Positions 8,178-16,026 of a stretch of 36,953 nucleotides of DNA are shown piece after piece. Numbering within the stretch: position 1 is the stretch's first letter; every line of letters starts with the position of its first letter. Source of the stretch: Acidimicrobiales bacterium (lineage in GTDB: Bacteria > Actinomycetota > Acidimicrobiia > Acidimicrobiales > UBA8592); contig JASLWO010000041.1 in assembly GCA_030740795.1 (NCBI GenBank), forward strand, positions 1 to 36,953, written 5' to 3'. A model generated the notes under the pieces. It did not search any database and had not been told where the DNA came from. It saw nothing but the letters and a program-made list of their open reading frames with translations. Both the position numbers and the translations under genes were made by a program.

Positions 8178-8699
8178 TTAACGAGGTTCCGTTAGTAGTT
8201 GAATGGTTTCCTCTACAGCTTCATCCGCCCACTGTAAGATCGTGGCTTCATCAGTTCCTCCTAGCGGGTGGCCAACTACAAGAATTCGTAGATTGCTGTG
8301 ACCAAGGGAGGAAGCCACTTGTTCAGTGAGCACTTTAAACTTTTCTGTCGTCACCACAACAGTAGGAATTCCATTTGATTCAAGTTGTACGGCATCATGG
8401 ACACTCCACGAGGTGCAACTCCCTCAATCAGCCGAACCCGTTAGGGCTATCTGAACCTCTTTGGTTAATCTCCCCAAAACTTGATCGGGAGCTGCAAGTG
8501 CAGCATTTTTGGTTTCCGTTATTCCAATATTTACTCCGGTTCTTTCATGGAGTCGCAGTGCTAGTCGTTGGAGAAGGATATTGGCATTCGGTTTTGTGTT
8601 ATCAAGAATCCCTATTGCTTTCCCATTCAAAACAGATGCCGGAGAGGCAAGGCTTTTCTGTGGTTCGCCGATATTTCCTGTTGGTGAGTAGATTTTCAA
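8178..8699 (-). CDS. UGSC-family selenoprotein (in-frame UGA = selenocysteine)
   Basis: 173 aa if the TGA at 8426-8424 is read as Sec92. The first 91 residues end in VQIALTGSAD. The frame after the TGA continues without a break for 81 codons as G-S-C-T-S-W-S-V-H-D and onward to TAA, giving the family signature U-G-S-C. In this family Sec or Cys occupies that position, and U92/C95 form a CxxC-like redox pair. The downstream half (IPTVVVTTEKFK, NLRILVVGHPLGG) is conserved-looking alpha/beta sequence, not random. The start is TTG with AGGAGG at 6 nt (8706-8711). The nearest stop-free reading would otherwise leave a 91-aa stub and ~250 nt of gene-free sequence in an otherwise gapless operon. A SECIS-like hairpin follows the UGA. 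Enzyme activity is unknown; a selenol redox or lyase role is likely. Confidence 0.88.
8383..8420 (-). promoter_or_regulatory. Candidate bacterial SECIS hairpin downstream of the UGA
   Basis: Starting 3 nt after the UGA (8426-8424), the mRNA can fold as an outer stem AGUUG (8420-8416) with CAACU (8387-8383), plus AC/GU pairs, and an apical 7-bp stem UCGUGGA (8411-8405) with UCCAUGA (8401-8395), including one G-U pair, closing a GUG loop (8404-8402). The loop starts 20 nt after the UGA, within the distance known for bacterial SECIS elements, and has a G at its first position. It lies within the coding sequence, as bacterial SECIS elements do. Found by eye; no folding energy was computed. Confidence 0.65.
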
Positions 8700-8705
8700 C
8701 GCTGT

Positions 8706-8711
8706 CCTCCT
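8706..8711 (-). promoter_or_regulatory. Shine-Dalgarno site that decides a TTG start
   Basis: AGGAGG with a 6-nt spacer to TTG at 8699-8697. There is no ATG nearby in the correct frame. It supports the annotated start of the UGSC selenoprotein. Confidence 0.75.
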
Positions 8712-8721
8712 GGAACCTATA

Positions 8722-9768
8722 TTAGGGCATCACTGGGACCGTGACGCTTTTAGTCATACCCCAACTCGGAATTACTGAACTGTGCTTACCGGGACCGCCG
8801 GTAACAAAGACCTTTATGTTCTCTGGTTTCTCCGTCATAGAGATACGGTCCGAGTCTTTTAGTGAATGCTGCCAAGGCGCCCACGCTCGGAGTTCGAAGG
8901 CTTCTCGGGCATCTCCAACATTTACGGTAGCTTTATTGAATAGGTATGAAGATACATCATTTCGGGTCCAGCCGTGAGAAGCGCACACACTTGCATGTTC
9001 TGGGCATAATGCAACAAAGTATTCTCCTTGACTTATAGGAGCGTTGTTTTGCCCCCAAGAACACATCGCTGAAGCTACTTTGTCCAATATCTTTGCAGGA
9101 TCAGATGATTCCATGTCATGGACGTTATGAGGGCCTTCACCGCAATGGATCGTAATAGCGGATTCATCATGAACGCCTTCGCTGGAAGCGTATCCACCCC
9201 AAGGGGAGTCATCAAGGTTTTCTGCTACGCAATACGCGTATTTCGCTGGGCTTCCTTGAGTCGATGCATCTCCGGTCCCAGGTGTTGCACCGGCGACGTG
9301 CAAAAGGATCAAACGTAAGGCTCTTCCAGTTGTGGCATTTGCCCGGTTGCCTGGTCCAAAGGACCCTAATCCACTGTTGTATCCGGCCTCTTTGATGATG
9401 TTGCCATGAATTATCAAGAGGGGAGCAACGGAATGAGTTGTCGCGTTGACACCGCGTAAATTTATCTCTGGTGCATTAAGAGCACGGATAGCGGTTACTA
9501 GAACTGGCAATTGTGACGGAGCGCAACCTGCCATGACAGCATTGATTGCTATGATTCTTCTCGTAGCGAGACCTGAGCGGGGTGGAAGAGTAGCGATTAT
9601 CTCATCTGGGTCTTCACCATCGCTAAGGGCGAGCATTTTCTGAACCCTCTCGGGAGTGGGAGCTATCATGGGTAGGCCATCTCCCCAGCCATGTTCAGCA
9701 AAGAGTGATTGAAGTTCTGCAGGGTTATCTGTAGGGAAATCAAAGATTTCAAGGTTATCTAAGTTCAT
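8722..9768 (-). CDS. Conserved protein of unknown function, probable partner of the UGSC selenoprotein
   Basis: 348 aa; I do not recognise a catalytic domain. Visible features are a short acidic N-terminus, then WGDGLPMIAPTPERV, a hydrophobic alpha/beta core with AGCAPSQLPVLV and GPGNRANATTGRAL, several histidines in AITIHCGEGPHNVHD, and a Cys-rich stretch with LCPEHASVCASHGW. The C-terminus contains KVFVTGGPGKHSS. No signal peptide or membrane segment. It is the first gene of the operon, 22 nt before the selenoprotein start, and divergent from a TetR gene. Gene order suggests that it and the selenoprotein form one enzyme or pathway step; Cys and His clusters would suit a redox or metal role. 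Function not assigned. Confidence 0.75.
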   Translation of the reverse strand: MNLDNLEIFDFPTDNPAELQSLFAEHGWGDGLPMIAPTPERVQKMLALSDGEDPDEIIATLPPRSGLATRRIIAINAVMAGCAPSQLPVLVTAIRALNAPEINLRGVNATTHSVAPLLIIHGNIIKEAGYNSGLGSFGPGNRANATTGRALRLILLHVAGATPGTGDASTQGSPAKYAYCVAENLDDSPWGGYASSEGVHDESAITIHCGEGPHNVHDMESSDPAKILDKVASAMCSWGQNNAPISQGEYFVALCPEHASVCASHGWTRNDVSSYLFNKATVNVGDAREAFELRAWAPWQHSLKDSDRISMTEKPENIKVFVTGGPGKHSSVIPSWGMTKSVTVPVMP

Positions 9769-9777
9769 TAGATATAA

Positions 9778-9794
9778 GTCTGATATATTTAGAC
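9778..9794. promoter_or_regulatory. Candidate TetR operator / divergent promoter
   Basis: An imperfect inverted repeat GTCTgA...TtAGAC (17 nt) centred at 9786, in the 60-nt gap between the TetR gene and the divergent operon. It contains a TATATT-like -10 hexamer, so a bound repressor would block transcription. Autoregulation through a shared operator is common for divergent TetR genes. Read by eye only. Confidence 0.45.
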
Positions 9795-9828
9795 AAGAAT
9801 AGCAACGTCAAACAAGAAAAATAGTTAA

Positions 9829-10407
9829 ATGGCAGCACGAGTAGGGATAACTAAAGACCAAGTGATTAAAGCCGGAATACAAATTCTGCGCGAAACTAAT
9901 GACCCAACCGCGGTTTCAATGTCAGCTATAGCATCTAAAATAGGTATTCGTGTCCAATCGATGTATGCGCATATCGATGGCAGTTCAGCACTCCAAAGAG
10001 AATTAGCACTGTTTAGTCTTGACGTTTTGGCAGCCCGACTCACTGAAGCAGCGATCGGTATATCTGGAACCCAAGCGGTAAGAGCAATAATCCAAGAACA
10101 ACTTAAATTCGCAATTGAACAACCCGGCATGTTCGCAGCGTCTATTTTCCCTCCGGGGAGCGATAGCGAAATCCAAAAAGCGATCCAGAAAGTAAACCAT
10201 CCGATGCACAAGGTACTAGAACAAGAACAAATACGAGAACCCCAGCTAACCCATTGGAGTCGTTTAGTTCTCTCAACGATTTATGGATTTGCAATGTTGC
10301 ATCGAGATGACCAACTCACTCTCCCAATTCCACCTCAAAATAGTATGACCTATCTTCTTGATGTCCTCGTAACCGATATAGAGCGAGAATTAAAACACTT
10401 GCACTAG
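9829..10407 (+). CDS. TetR/AcrR-family transcriptional regulator
   Basis: 192 aa. The N-terminal ~50 residues form a TetR helix-turn-helix: ITKDQVIKAGIQIL, then MSAIASKIGIRVQSMYAHI, where the recognition helix ends in the usual Y-x-H-I/V. The C-terminal ligand domain includes QPGMFAASIFPP, resembling the WHG/TetR_C_33 type. It is divergent from the 348-aa gene and selenoprotein operon, with 60 nt between starts, so it probably represses that operon and itself and responds to a small hydrophobic ligand. It is the only transcription factor in the window. No clear ribosome site precedes the ATG. Confidence 0.87.
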   Translation: MAARVGITKDQVIKAGIQILRETNDPTAVSMSAIASKIGIRVQSMYAHIDGSSALQRELALFSLDVLAARLTEAAIGISGTQAVRAIIQEQLKFAIEQPGMFAASIFPPGSDSEIQKAIQKVNHPMHKVLEQEQIREPQLTHWSRLVLSTIYGFAMLHRDDQLTLPIPPQNSMTYLLDVLVTDIERELKHLH

Positions 10408-10471
10408 ATGGCTTTAACGCACAATATTCCTAGTGCTAACGTTGCAGTAAACCCAGAAATAAGGAATCCTC

Positions 10472-10960
10472 ATGCCATTAAAAGCTAAACCACTTGAATG
10501 TGGAGAAAAAGCTCCCGCATTTCAATCTAAAACTTTCTCAGGAGAAAAGATAAAATTATCCGACTATCTAGGGAATTACACCGCTCTCTATTTTTACCCT
10601 AAGGACAACACACCAGGTTGCACCAACCAAGCTTGCAACCTCCAAACCAATCTCAGTCAACTAAAAAAACGCAAAATTTCAATTATCGGAGTCTCACCAG
10701 ACAAAAATGAGAGCCATGAAAAATTCACTGAAAAACATGGGCTTGACTTTCCACTTATCGCTGACCCCGAACATAAAATCATAGAAAAATATGGTGTTTG
10801 GGGAGAGAAAAAAAACTATGGGAAAACATACATGGGTTTACACCGCACTACATTCCTGATCAACCCAAAAGGAAAAATCGTCCACGTCTTTTCACGACCG
10901 AAAACAAAGGAACACGCCGAAGAAATTCTTGCAAAAGTTAAAGAACTCCAACAAAAGTAA
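10472..10960 (+). CDS. bcp: Thioredoxin-dependent peroxiredoxin (BCP/PrxQ type)
   Basis: 162 aa thioredoxin-fold peroxidase. The peroxidatic C50 lies in the motif PKDNTPGCT and the resolving C55 is five residues later, the BCP/PrxQ arrangement; the downstream GLHRTTFLIN segment carries the conserved Arg. It reduces H2O2 and organic hydroperoxides in the cytoplasm using thioredoxin. An ordinary Cys codon is used, unlike selenocysteine peroxiredoxins. AAGGA precedes the ATG. It is followed at 28 nt by an acyl-CoA dehydrogenase, a flavin reductase and a P450, all potential peroxide sources. Unusually rich in lysine (AAA codons) compared with neighbours. Confidence 0.92.
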   Translation: MPLKAKPLECGEKAPAFQSKTFSGEKIKLSDYLGNYTALYFYPKDNTPGCTNQACNLQTNLSQLKKRKISIIGVSPDKNESHEKFTEKHGLDFPLIADPEHKIIEKYGVWGEKKNYGKTYMGLHRTTFLINPKGKIVHVFSRPKTKEHAEEILAKVKELQQK

Positions 10961-10988
10961 GACGACTCAAAACACATAGGATGAATTA

Positions 10989-12101
10989 ATGCTCGAATTT
11001 TCATTTACCCCTGAACAAGAAACACTCAGGGATAAAGCCCGCGCAGTAGCAAATAAGGGAGTTGAAGAATTCGGACGCTTCAACGACAGTTGGATCAACG
11101 GCTTCTCGAAAGAGTTTGCACAAATAATGGCAAACGAAGGCTGGATAGGTATGGGTTGGCCTAAACAATATGGTGGTAGCGAGCGCCCATCCATTGAAAG
11201 AGTTATCGTCGCTGAAGAAATGATTGCTGCTGGAGCACCAATAGCGGCGATGTGGTTCGCTGACCGGCAAATGGGCCCAACAATCATCACCTACGGAACC
11301 GAAGACCAGAAAGCCGAATATCTACCCAAAATGTTAACTGGAGAGACAACTTGGTGTATCGGAATGAGCGAACCAGATTCGGGCTCAGATTTGGCGTCAC
11401 TGTCAACTTCAGCTGAAAGAAAAGGCGATTACTTCATCCTAAATGGCCAAAAAATCTGGACCAGTTTCGGAGACGTTGCAGACTATTGTTACCTGATCTG
11501 CAGAACCAGTTCTGAAGGTCCTCCTCATCGAGGCATATCAGAAATAATTGTTCCAATGGACCTTCCCGGAATAGAAGTCAGTCCAATAACAGATATGACC
11601 ATGAACCGTCATTTCTGCGAAGTCTATTTCAACAATGTACATGTACCCTGCGAGAATTTAGTAGGCACAGAAGGAGAAGCCTTCAAGCAAACCATGAAGC
11701 AGCTAGAACATGAAAGAGGCGGCATTGACAGGCTCGTTTCAAACAAGGCCCTATACCTTGAAGCATTAAAACACGCGGATAAGACCGATCCAAAAGTAAG
11801 GCAAGAAATCAGCGAACTTGAATCCGGATACCATATCGGAAAACTTCTGGTATACCGCGAAGTCCTTAAACAAGCTCCTGCTGGCTTCAGCGCTGCTACA
11901 AAATGTTTTTGCACTGAACACGAATGGAAAGTAGCTCAATTTGTAAATCGTGCACTTGGCGCAAGATCGCTTATAGACGACAAGATTACAAGAGGATTAG
12001 CCTATGCTCCCGCGTACACGATTATGGGAGGAACTTCGAATGTGATGAGAAATATTATTGGTGAACGTTTTCTAGGACTTGACAGAGAGCCAAGGCAGTA
12101 G
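10989..12101 (+). CDS. Acyl-CoA dehydrogenase family flavoprotein
   Basis: 370 aa. N-terminal helical domain (MLEFSFTPEQETLRDKAR), middle beta domain with the FAD/substrate loop WCIGMSEPDSGSDLASL and NGQKIWTSFGDVADY, and a C-terminal helical domain ending TIMGGTSNVMRNIIGER. It would introduce an alpha,beta double bond in an acyl-CoA, passing electrons to ETF. The usual GGTSE-type Glu at the C-terminus is Asn here; which residue acts as catalytic base cannot be settled by eye. AGGA lies 8 nt before the ATG. The next gene, 39 nt downstream, encodes a dienoyl-CoA-reductase-like enzyme, which suits an unsaturated CoA-ester pathway. Confidence 0.88.
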   Translation: MLEFSFTPEQETLRDKARAVANKGVEEFGRFNDSWINGFSKEFAQIMANEGWIGMGWPKQYGGSERPSIERVIVAEEMIAAGAPIAAMWFADRQMGPTIITYGTEDQKAEYLPKMLTGETTWCIGMSEPDSGSDLASLSTSAERKGDYFILNGQKIWTSFGDVADYCYLICRTSSEGPPHRGISEIIVPMDLPGIEVSPITDMTMNRHFCEVYFNNVHVPCENLVGTEGEAFKQTMKQLEHERGGIDRLVSNKALYLEALKHADKTDPKVRQEISELESGYHIGKLLVYREVLKQAPAGFSAATKCFCTEHEWKVAQFVNRALGARSLIDDKITRGLAYAPAYTIMGGTSNVMRNIIGERFLGLDREPRQ

Positions 12102-12140
12102 AGAATAGAGTAACGCAGCTATCAAAAGAAGGGGAGCGCA

Positions 12141-14123
12141 ATGTATGATCACCTTTTCCAACCAATTGATGTCGGACCCATCACTATTCCGAATCGAGTT
12201 GTGAGATCAGCTCATTCAACGTCGCTCCCATTGAAACGATTAATTGCCTACCATGAGGCTAGAGCAGTAGGTGGAGTCGGAATGAGCACTTTAGAAGCGA
12301 CTGGAGTGCACCTCGCATCACCAGCTATGCGAAGCATCATTCCGCTACACAATGATTCTGTAATACCGTTCTACAAAGAATTAACTGATGCTTTACGCCC
12401 GCACGGAATGAAAATGCTTCAACAGATTTACCACCCCGGGTCCGCACGCGCGCCGGGTAAAGGCACATCTCAAGTTTCTTCAAGCCAGATACCAAACCCT
12501 CTTGTAGGGGGAACACCTATAGAAATGACAGTTTCTATGATTGAAGAAATGGTAGAGGCCTTTGCATCAGCAGCAAGACGTTGCCGAGATGGTGGACTCG
12601 ATGGAGTTGATATCCACGCTTCAAGCGGATATCTAATAGAACAATTCCTTTCTCCAGCAAATAATATTCGAACCGATAACTATGGTGGCTCTTTGGAAAA
12701 CAGAATGCGGTTTCTTATGGAAATCATAGATGCCATCCGCTCAGAAGTAGGACATGACATTTGCGTAGGGATTCGCCTACCTAATGAGGAATACATTCCT
12801 GGGGGGCTGACAGCAGCAGATAACGCAGAGATCGCACGCATAGTCGAACCCCATGTTGATTATGTTTCACTACACATGGGCTCCTATTGGCGTTTCCACA
12901 AACTGCTCTCAACTATGGATGACCCTTTAGGTCACGAAATGCCCGCAAATGAGCAAATTGTTCAAAAGATTTCAAAGCCGACCATAGTCGTGGGAAGGAT
13001 AATGACTCTTGACCACGCAGAAGCGATAGTAGGAGACGGTCAGGCAGACATGGTTTCAATGGTTCGAGCTTTGATAGCTGACCCCGGGCTTGTAAATAAG
13101 GCGAAACAAGGCAATTCTGATTTGATACGACCATGCATCGGATCAAATTTTGGTTGCGTCGGACAAATCATGTCAACAGGGAAACTAGGGTGTGTCGTAA
13201 ATATTGCAGCAGCAAAAGAAACAGAAGTCAGCTTTGAACCTGAAGGGAAATCCCAATCACCTGAAAAAATTCTCATCGTAGGAGGAGGCCCAGCAGGACT
13301 CGAAGCCGCGAGAACAGCAGCAATACTGGGTCACCAAGTCCACCTCCATGAAGCAACGAAACAACTAGGAGGACAAGTTGCAATTGCGGCATCCGCACCA
13401 CACAGGTCGGATCTGGGTGCCATAACGTCATGGCTAGCATCTGAAATGGAGCGCTTAAATATTAACACCACCCTTAACTCTCTCGTCGGTCCAGAAATAA
13501 TCAACGAACTTGATCCAGACCGAATCATCATAGCTACAGGTTCGACACCACGAAGAGATGGTTTTCAACTCACCACGCCAATTTCACCACTAAGCGGTTT
13601 TGAACTTGATCACGTGTACACGAGCTGGGATGTTTTCGGTTTTGGCGGAAGAGCAGTTATCGATACCCCAGCACTTGTCTTTGACGATACGGGAACTTTT
13701 GAAGCAATTTCTGTAGCTGACAAGCTCCTTGAACAAGGAGTGAAAGTAACTATGGTCAGTAGATATGACAGTCTTGGAGCCACACTCCCATATCCTCCGG
13801 CGACAGTGGAAGCCGCTAAGGAGAGGTTGATGTCAAAAGATTTTGACTTCATAGGTGGGCACTACCTTCAAGCGATAACCGAAGATGAAGTGCTTATTGG
13901 GGTTCCATTTACTGAACGGGTCCGAACTATTCAGGCAAAGATGGTAGTAGTAGTCACGTATAACCATCCAAACCGAGAATTGGCAGAATACATACTCAAA
14001 GAAAAACCCGCATTGGAAGGTAAAGTTCACCTTGTCGGCGACGTCTCGGGAACCAATGGGGTCCAACCAGCTATCCACCAGGCAGCGAACTTGGTCCGGT
14101 CAATCGGGAAAAACAATGCATAG
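12141..14123 (+). CDS. Old Yellow Enzyme / 2,4-dienoyl-CoA reductase-like FMN-FAD oxidoreductase
   Basis: 660 aa, the full length of the FadH/trimethylamine-dehydrogenase/BaiCD-BaiH group. Residues 1-350 form the TIM barrel (TIPNRVVRSAHSTS; QQIYHPGSARAPG; GVDIHASSGYLIEQF). An Fe-S segment is at 332-351, and the FAD Rossmann fold starts ILIVGGGPAGLEAAR near 375. The Fe-S motif has canonical spacing but reads C332-x2-S335-x3-C339-x11-C351: the second ligand is Ser (TCA 13143-13145). The family reduces conjugated enoyl-CoA or ketone C=C bonds with NAD(P)H. GGGGAG precedes the ATG. Its last 8 nt overlap the P450 start. A weakened or Ser-ligated [4Fe-4S] cluster is possible. Confidence 0.88.
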   Translation: MYDHLFQPIDVGPITIPNRVVRSAHSTSLPLKRLIAYHEARAVGGVGMSTLEATGVHLASPAMRSIIPLHNDSVIPFYKELTDALRPHGMKMLQQIYHPGSARAPGKGTSQVSSSQIPNPLVGGTPIEMTVSMIEEMVEAFASAARRCRDGGLDGVDIHASSGYLIEQFLSPANNIRTDNYGGSLENRMRFLMEIIDAIRSEVGHDICVGIRLPNEEYIPGGLTAADNAEIARIVEPHVDYVSLHMGSYWRFHKLLSTMDDPLGHEMPANEQIVQKISKPTIVVGRIMTLDHAEAIVGDGQADMVSMVRALIADPGLVNKAKQGNSDLIRPCIGSNFGCVGQIMSTGKLGCVVNIAAAKETEVSFEPEGKSQSPEKILIVGGGPAGLEAARTAAILGHQVHLHEATKQLGGQVAIAASAPHRSDLGAITSWLASEMERLNINTTLNSLVGPEIINELDPDRIIIATGSTPRRDGFQLTTPISPLSGFELDHVYTSWDVFGFGGRAVIDTPALVFDDTGTFEAISVADKLLEQGVKVTMVSRYDSLGATLPYPPATVEAAKERLMSKDFDFIGGHYLQAITEDEVLIGVPFTERVRTIQAKMVVVVTYNHPNRELAEYILKEKPALEGKVHLVGDVSGTNGVQPAIHQAANLVRSIGKNNA

Positions 14124-15327
14124 AAGGAGACAAGATGTCGCCTTCAGTTTCAATCATCCTCGCTTTATAGAATCACCTACAGATGTGATGTCTGAACTTA
14201 GAGAAAAATGTCCAGTACATTATTCAACTGAGCCCAGCGTCCACTACACACTTTCAAGAGAAACCGATATTGTAAAGGCTTTAAGAGATGAAAAGATTTG
14301 GTCTTCCAGTTGTGGGCCCGGGTTAGCATTCTCCAAACCGGAGGTAGGGGTTTTAGTTTCAAGTGATCCACCCAAACACACAAATGAACGCATAGCAATA
14401 TCTAGAATTTTTAAGCCTTCCATCATTCTAAAAATGGAAACCGACATTCAGAAACTCGTAAGTGAAATCGTTGACGCAATTGAAGACCGAGGAAGGGGAG
14501 ACCTAATACAAGATTTCGCAGCGCCTATTCCGTTAACAGTCATGTGTTGGATGTTGGGCACTCCTACTAAAGACGTAAACCTTTTCCGAAATTGGGTGCT
14601 TCCCATGGCAGAAGCAGTTACTTACGCGGGAGGAAGGGACGCTTCAAAGGAAGTTAAAGATGCTTACAGAAATTTTTTTGAATATTTTGGTTCACACATT
14701 GATGCTAGGAAAAAATCAATTAAGAACAATGATCAGCACCCGGATGACCTATTAACGCGACTATTGACCGTTGAGAATGACGGAGTGAAACTAACTACCA
14801 AAGAAGTGCTAGGATTCTGCCAGTTTCTCCTAGTCGCAGGTTCAGAGACCACAACCCTGATGATAGGCAACCTTCTCCACCGCCTCATGGAAAAGCCTTC
14901 TCAACTCCAATTCCTTCAAGAAAACCGTTCGCTAATCGACAACGCGATTGAAGAAAGCCTACGATTCGATGCTCCAGTACATGGTTTATTCAGAACCAAT
15001 ACTCGTCCCGTGACACTTCATGATGTGGAAATTCCAATCAACTCTAAAGTCTGTATGATGTTCGGCTCAGCAAATAGAGACCCGAAGGTATGGGCAGAAC
15101 CCGATGTCTTCAATGTGACAAGAGATCTCAACGAACTTCGAAATCATACTTCATTCGGAGTCGGCGCCCATTACTGCCTAGGTGCTCCACTCTCACGTTT
15201 AGAAGGTTCTATTGCGTTAACAGCAATCCTTGACCGACTTCCTAGGATTCGAAGTAACGGTACCCCTACATTGACAAAAGCAGGAGTTTTGAAAGGGTTC
15301 TCAAAACTACCCGTTAGATGGGATTGA
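14116..15327 (+). CDS. Cytochrome P450
   Basis: 403 aa bacterial class I P450. All hallmarks are present: I-helix AGSETT, K-helix E-S-L-R in IEESLRFD, and the heme loop FGVGAHYCLGAPLSRLEG with axial C354 (TGC 15175-15177). The start is the ATG at 14116, overlapping the preceding gene by 8 nt; a longer frame to 14032 lies inside that gene and is unlikely. It needs a ferredoxin and reductase, neither adjacent. Sequence style (VHGLFRTNTRPV) resembles actinobacterial P450s acting on sterols, terpenes or alkyl chains. Co-directional with ACAD and the OYE-like reductase, so probably part of the same pathway. Confidence 0.92.
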   Translation: MHRRRQDVAFSFNHPRFIESPTDVMSELREKCPVHYSTEPSVHYTLSRETDIVKALRDEKIWSSSCGPGLAFSKPEVGVLVSSDPPKHTNERIAISRIFKPSIILKMETDIQKLVSEIVDAIEDRGRGDLIQDFAAPIPLTVMCWMLGTPTKDVNLFRNWVLPMAEAVTYAGGRDASKEVKDAYRNFFEYFGSHIDARKKSIKNNDQHPDDLLTRLLTVENDGVKLTTKEVLGFCQFLLVAGSETTTLMIGNLLHRLMEKPSQLQFLQENRSLIDNAIEESLRFDAPVHGLFRTNTRPVTLHDVEIPINSKVCMMFGSANRDPKVWAEPDVFNVTRDLNELRNHTSFGVGAHYCLGAPLSRLEGSIALTAILDRLPRIRSNGTPTLTKAGVLKGFSKLPVRWD

Positions 15328-15330
15328 AAC

Positions 15331-15960
15331 CTAAAATTCTCTAGCAGCTACTAAAATTGCCTCAAAAAGTTCATCGTATTCCTCAAAGGATACAAGATCA
15401 TTTCTTTCCGAGCGCACATTTGCAGGTGCTCTAAAGAGGAAACCCGAATTGGCTTGATCAATCATTGAAAGGTCGTTGTAGGAATCTCCCGCAGCGATTA
15501 CCTTGTAATTCAATTCCTGGAAAGAACGGACAGAATGGAATTTCTGATCAGGAGTGCGTTGGGAAAACTTAGTCACAACTCCGGAAGAATCAATACCTAA
15601 TCGATGGCATAGAATCAATGGATCACCTAATTGGCGCATAAGTGGACCAATAAATTCTTCAAAAGTGTCTGATAACAGAACTACTGGGAACTTCGCTCTT
15701 AGTGCATCTAAAAAATGCTTAGCCCCTTCTAGGGGAGTTAACGATGAGATTACTTTTTCAATATCGTTGATAACGATCCCATGTTTATTCAGAAGATCTA
15801 TTCGAGCGTTCATCAGAAGTTGATAATCAGGTTCATCCTTCGTGGTGCGCTTCAGTTCTGTAATTCCGAAATAGTCTGACAAAGCTATCCAAATTTCAGG
15901 AGTTAGCACACCCTCGACGTCAAGGGTGATAAGGCATTGGGCTGGGGGATTAGGATCCAT
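15331..15960 (-). CDS. thrH: ThrH-like HAD phosphatase (phosphoserine phosphatase / homoserine phosphotransferase)
   Basis: 209 aa. The nucleophile motif is LD14-V-E16-GVLTPEIW, the D-x-E form characteristic of ThrH rather than the DxD of SerB; motif II is LLSDTFEEF and motif IV GDSYNDLSMI. ThrH removes phosphate from phosphoserine and can transfer it to homoserine, linking serine and threonine metabolism. The start chosen at 15960 matches the family length; a longer frame to 16050 would overlap the divergent DUF2797 gene. No ribosome site is seen, so the mRNA may be leaderless. It ends 3 nt from the convergent P450. Confidence 0.82.
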   Translation of the reverse strand: MDPNPPAQCLITLDVEGVLTPEIWIALSDYFGITELKRTTKDEPDYQLLMNARIDLLNKHGIVINDIEKVISSLTPLEGAKHFLDALRAKFPVVLLSDTFEEFIGPLMRQLGDPLILCHRLGIDSSGVVTKFSQRTPDQKFHSVRSFQELNYKVIAAGDSYNDLSMIDQANSGFLFRAPANVRSERNDLVSFEEYDELFEAILVAAREF

Positions 15961-16014
15961 AGATAGGAATACGATAGCTCTTGAAGTAAGCGAACATACA
16001 TCCTTTAATGCATT

Positions 16015-16020
16015 TAGAAT
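16015..16020 (+). promoter_or_regulatory. Candidate -10 hexamer for a leaderless transcript
   Basis: TAGAAT ends 6 nt before the ATG of the DUF2797 gene, and no ribosome site is present. That spacing puts the transcription start at or near the ATG. No convincing -35 at proper distance. Confidence 0.35.
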
Positions 16021-16026
16021 CAATTC

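Noticed and set aside
8424-8426. TGA as a true stop or frameshifted pseudogene
   Set aside because: The same frame continues 81 codons with family-like sequence, the motif is exactly U-G-S-C, and the operon spacing fits only the read-through product.
8375-8725. Plus-strand ORF of 116 aa opposite the selenoprotein gene
   Set aside because: It is a shadow frame: no family resemblance, no ribosome site, and opposite a conserved gene.
10472-10960. Peroxiredoxin as a second selenoprotein
   Set aside because: The peroxidatic position is an ordinary Cys codon in TPGCT and no in-frame TGA occurs.
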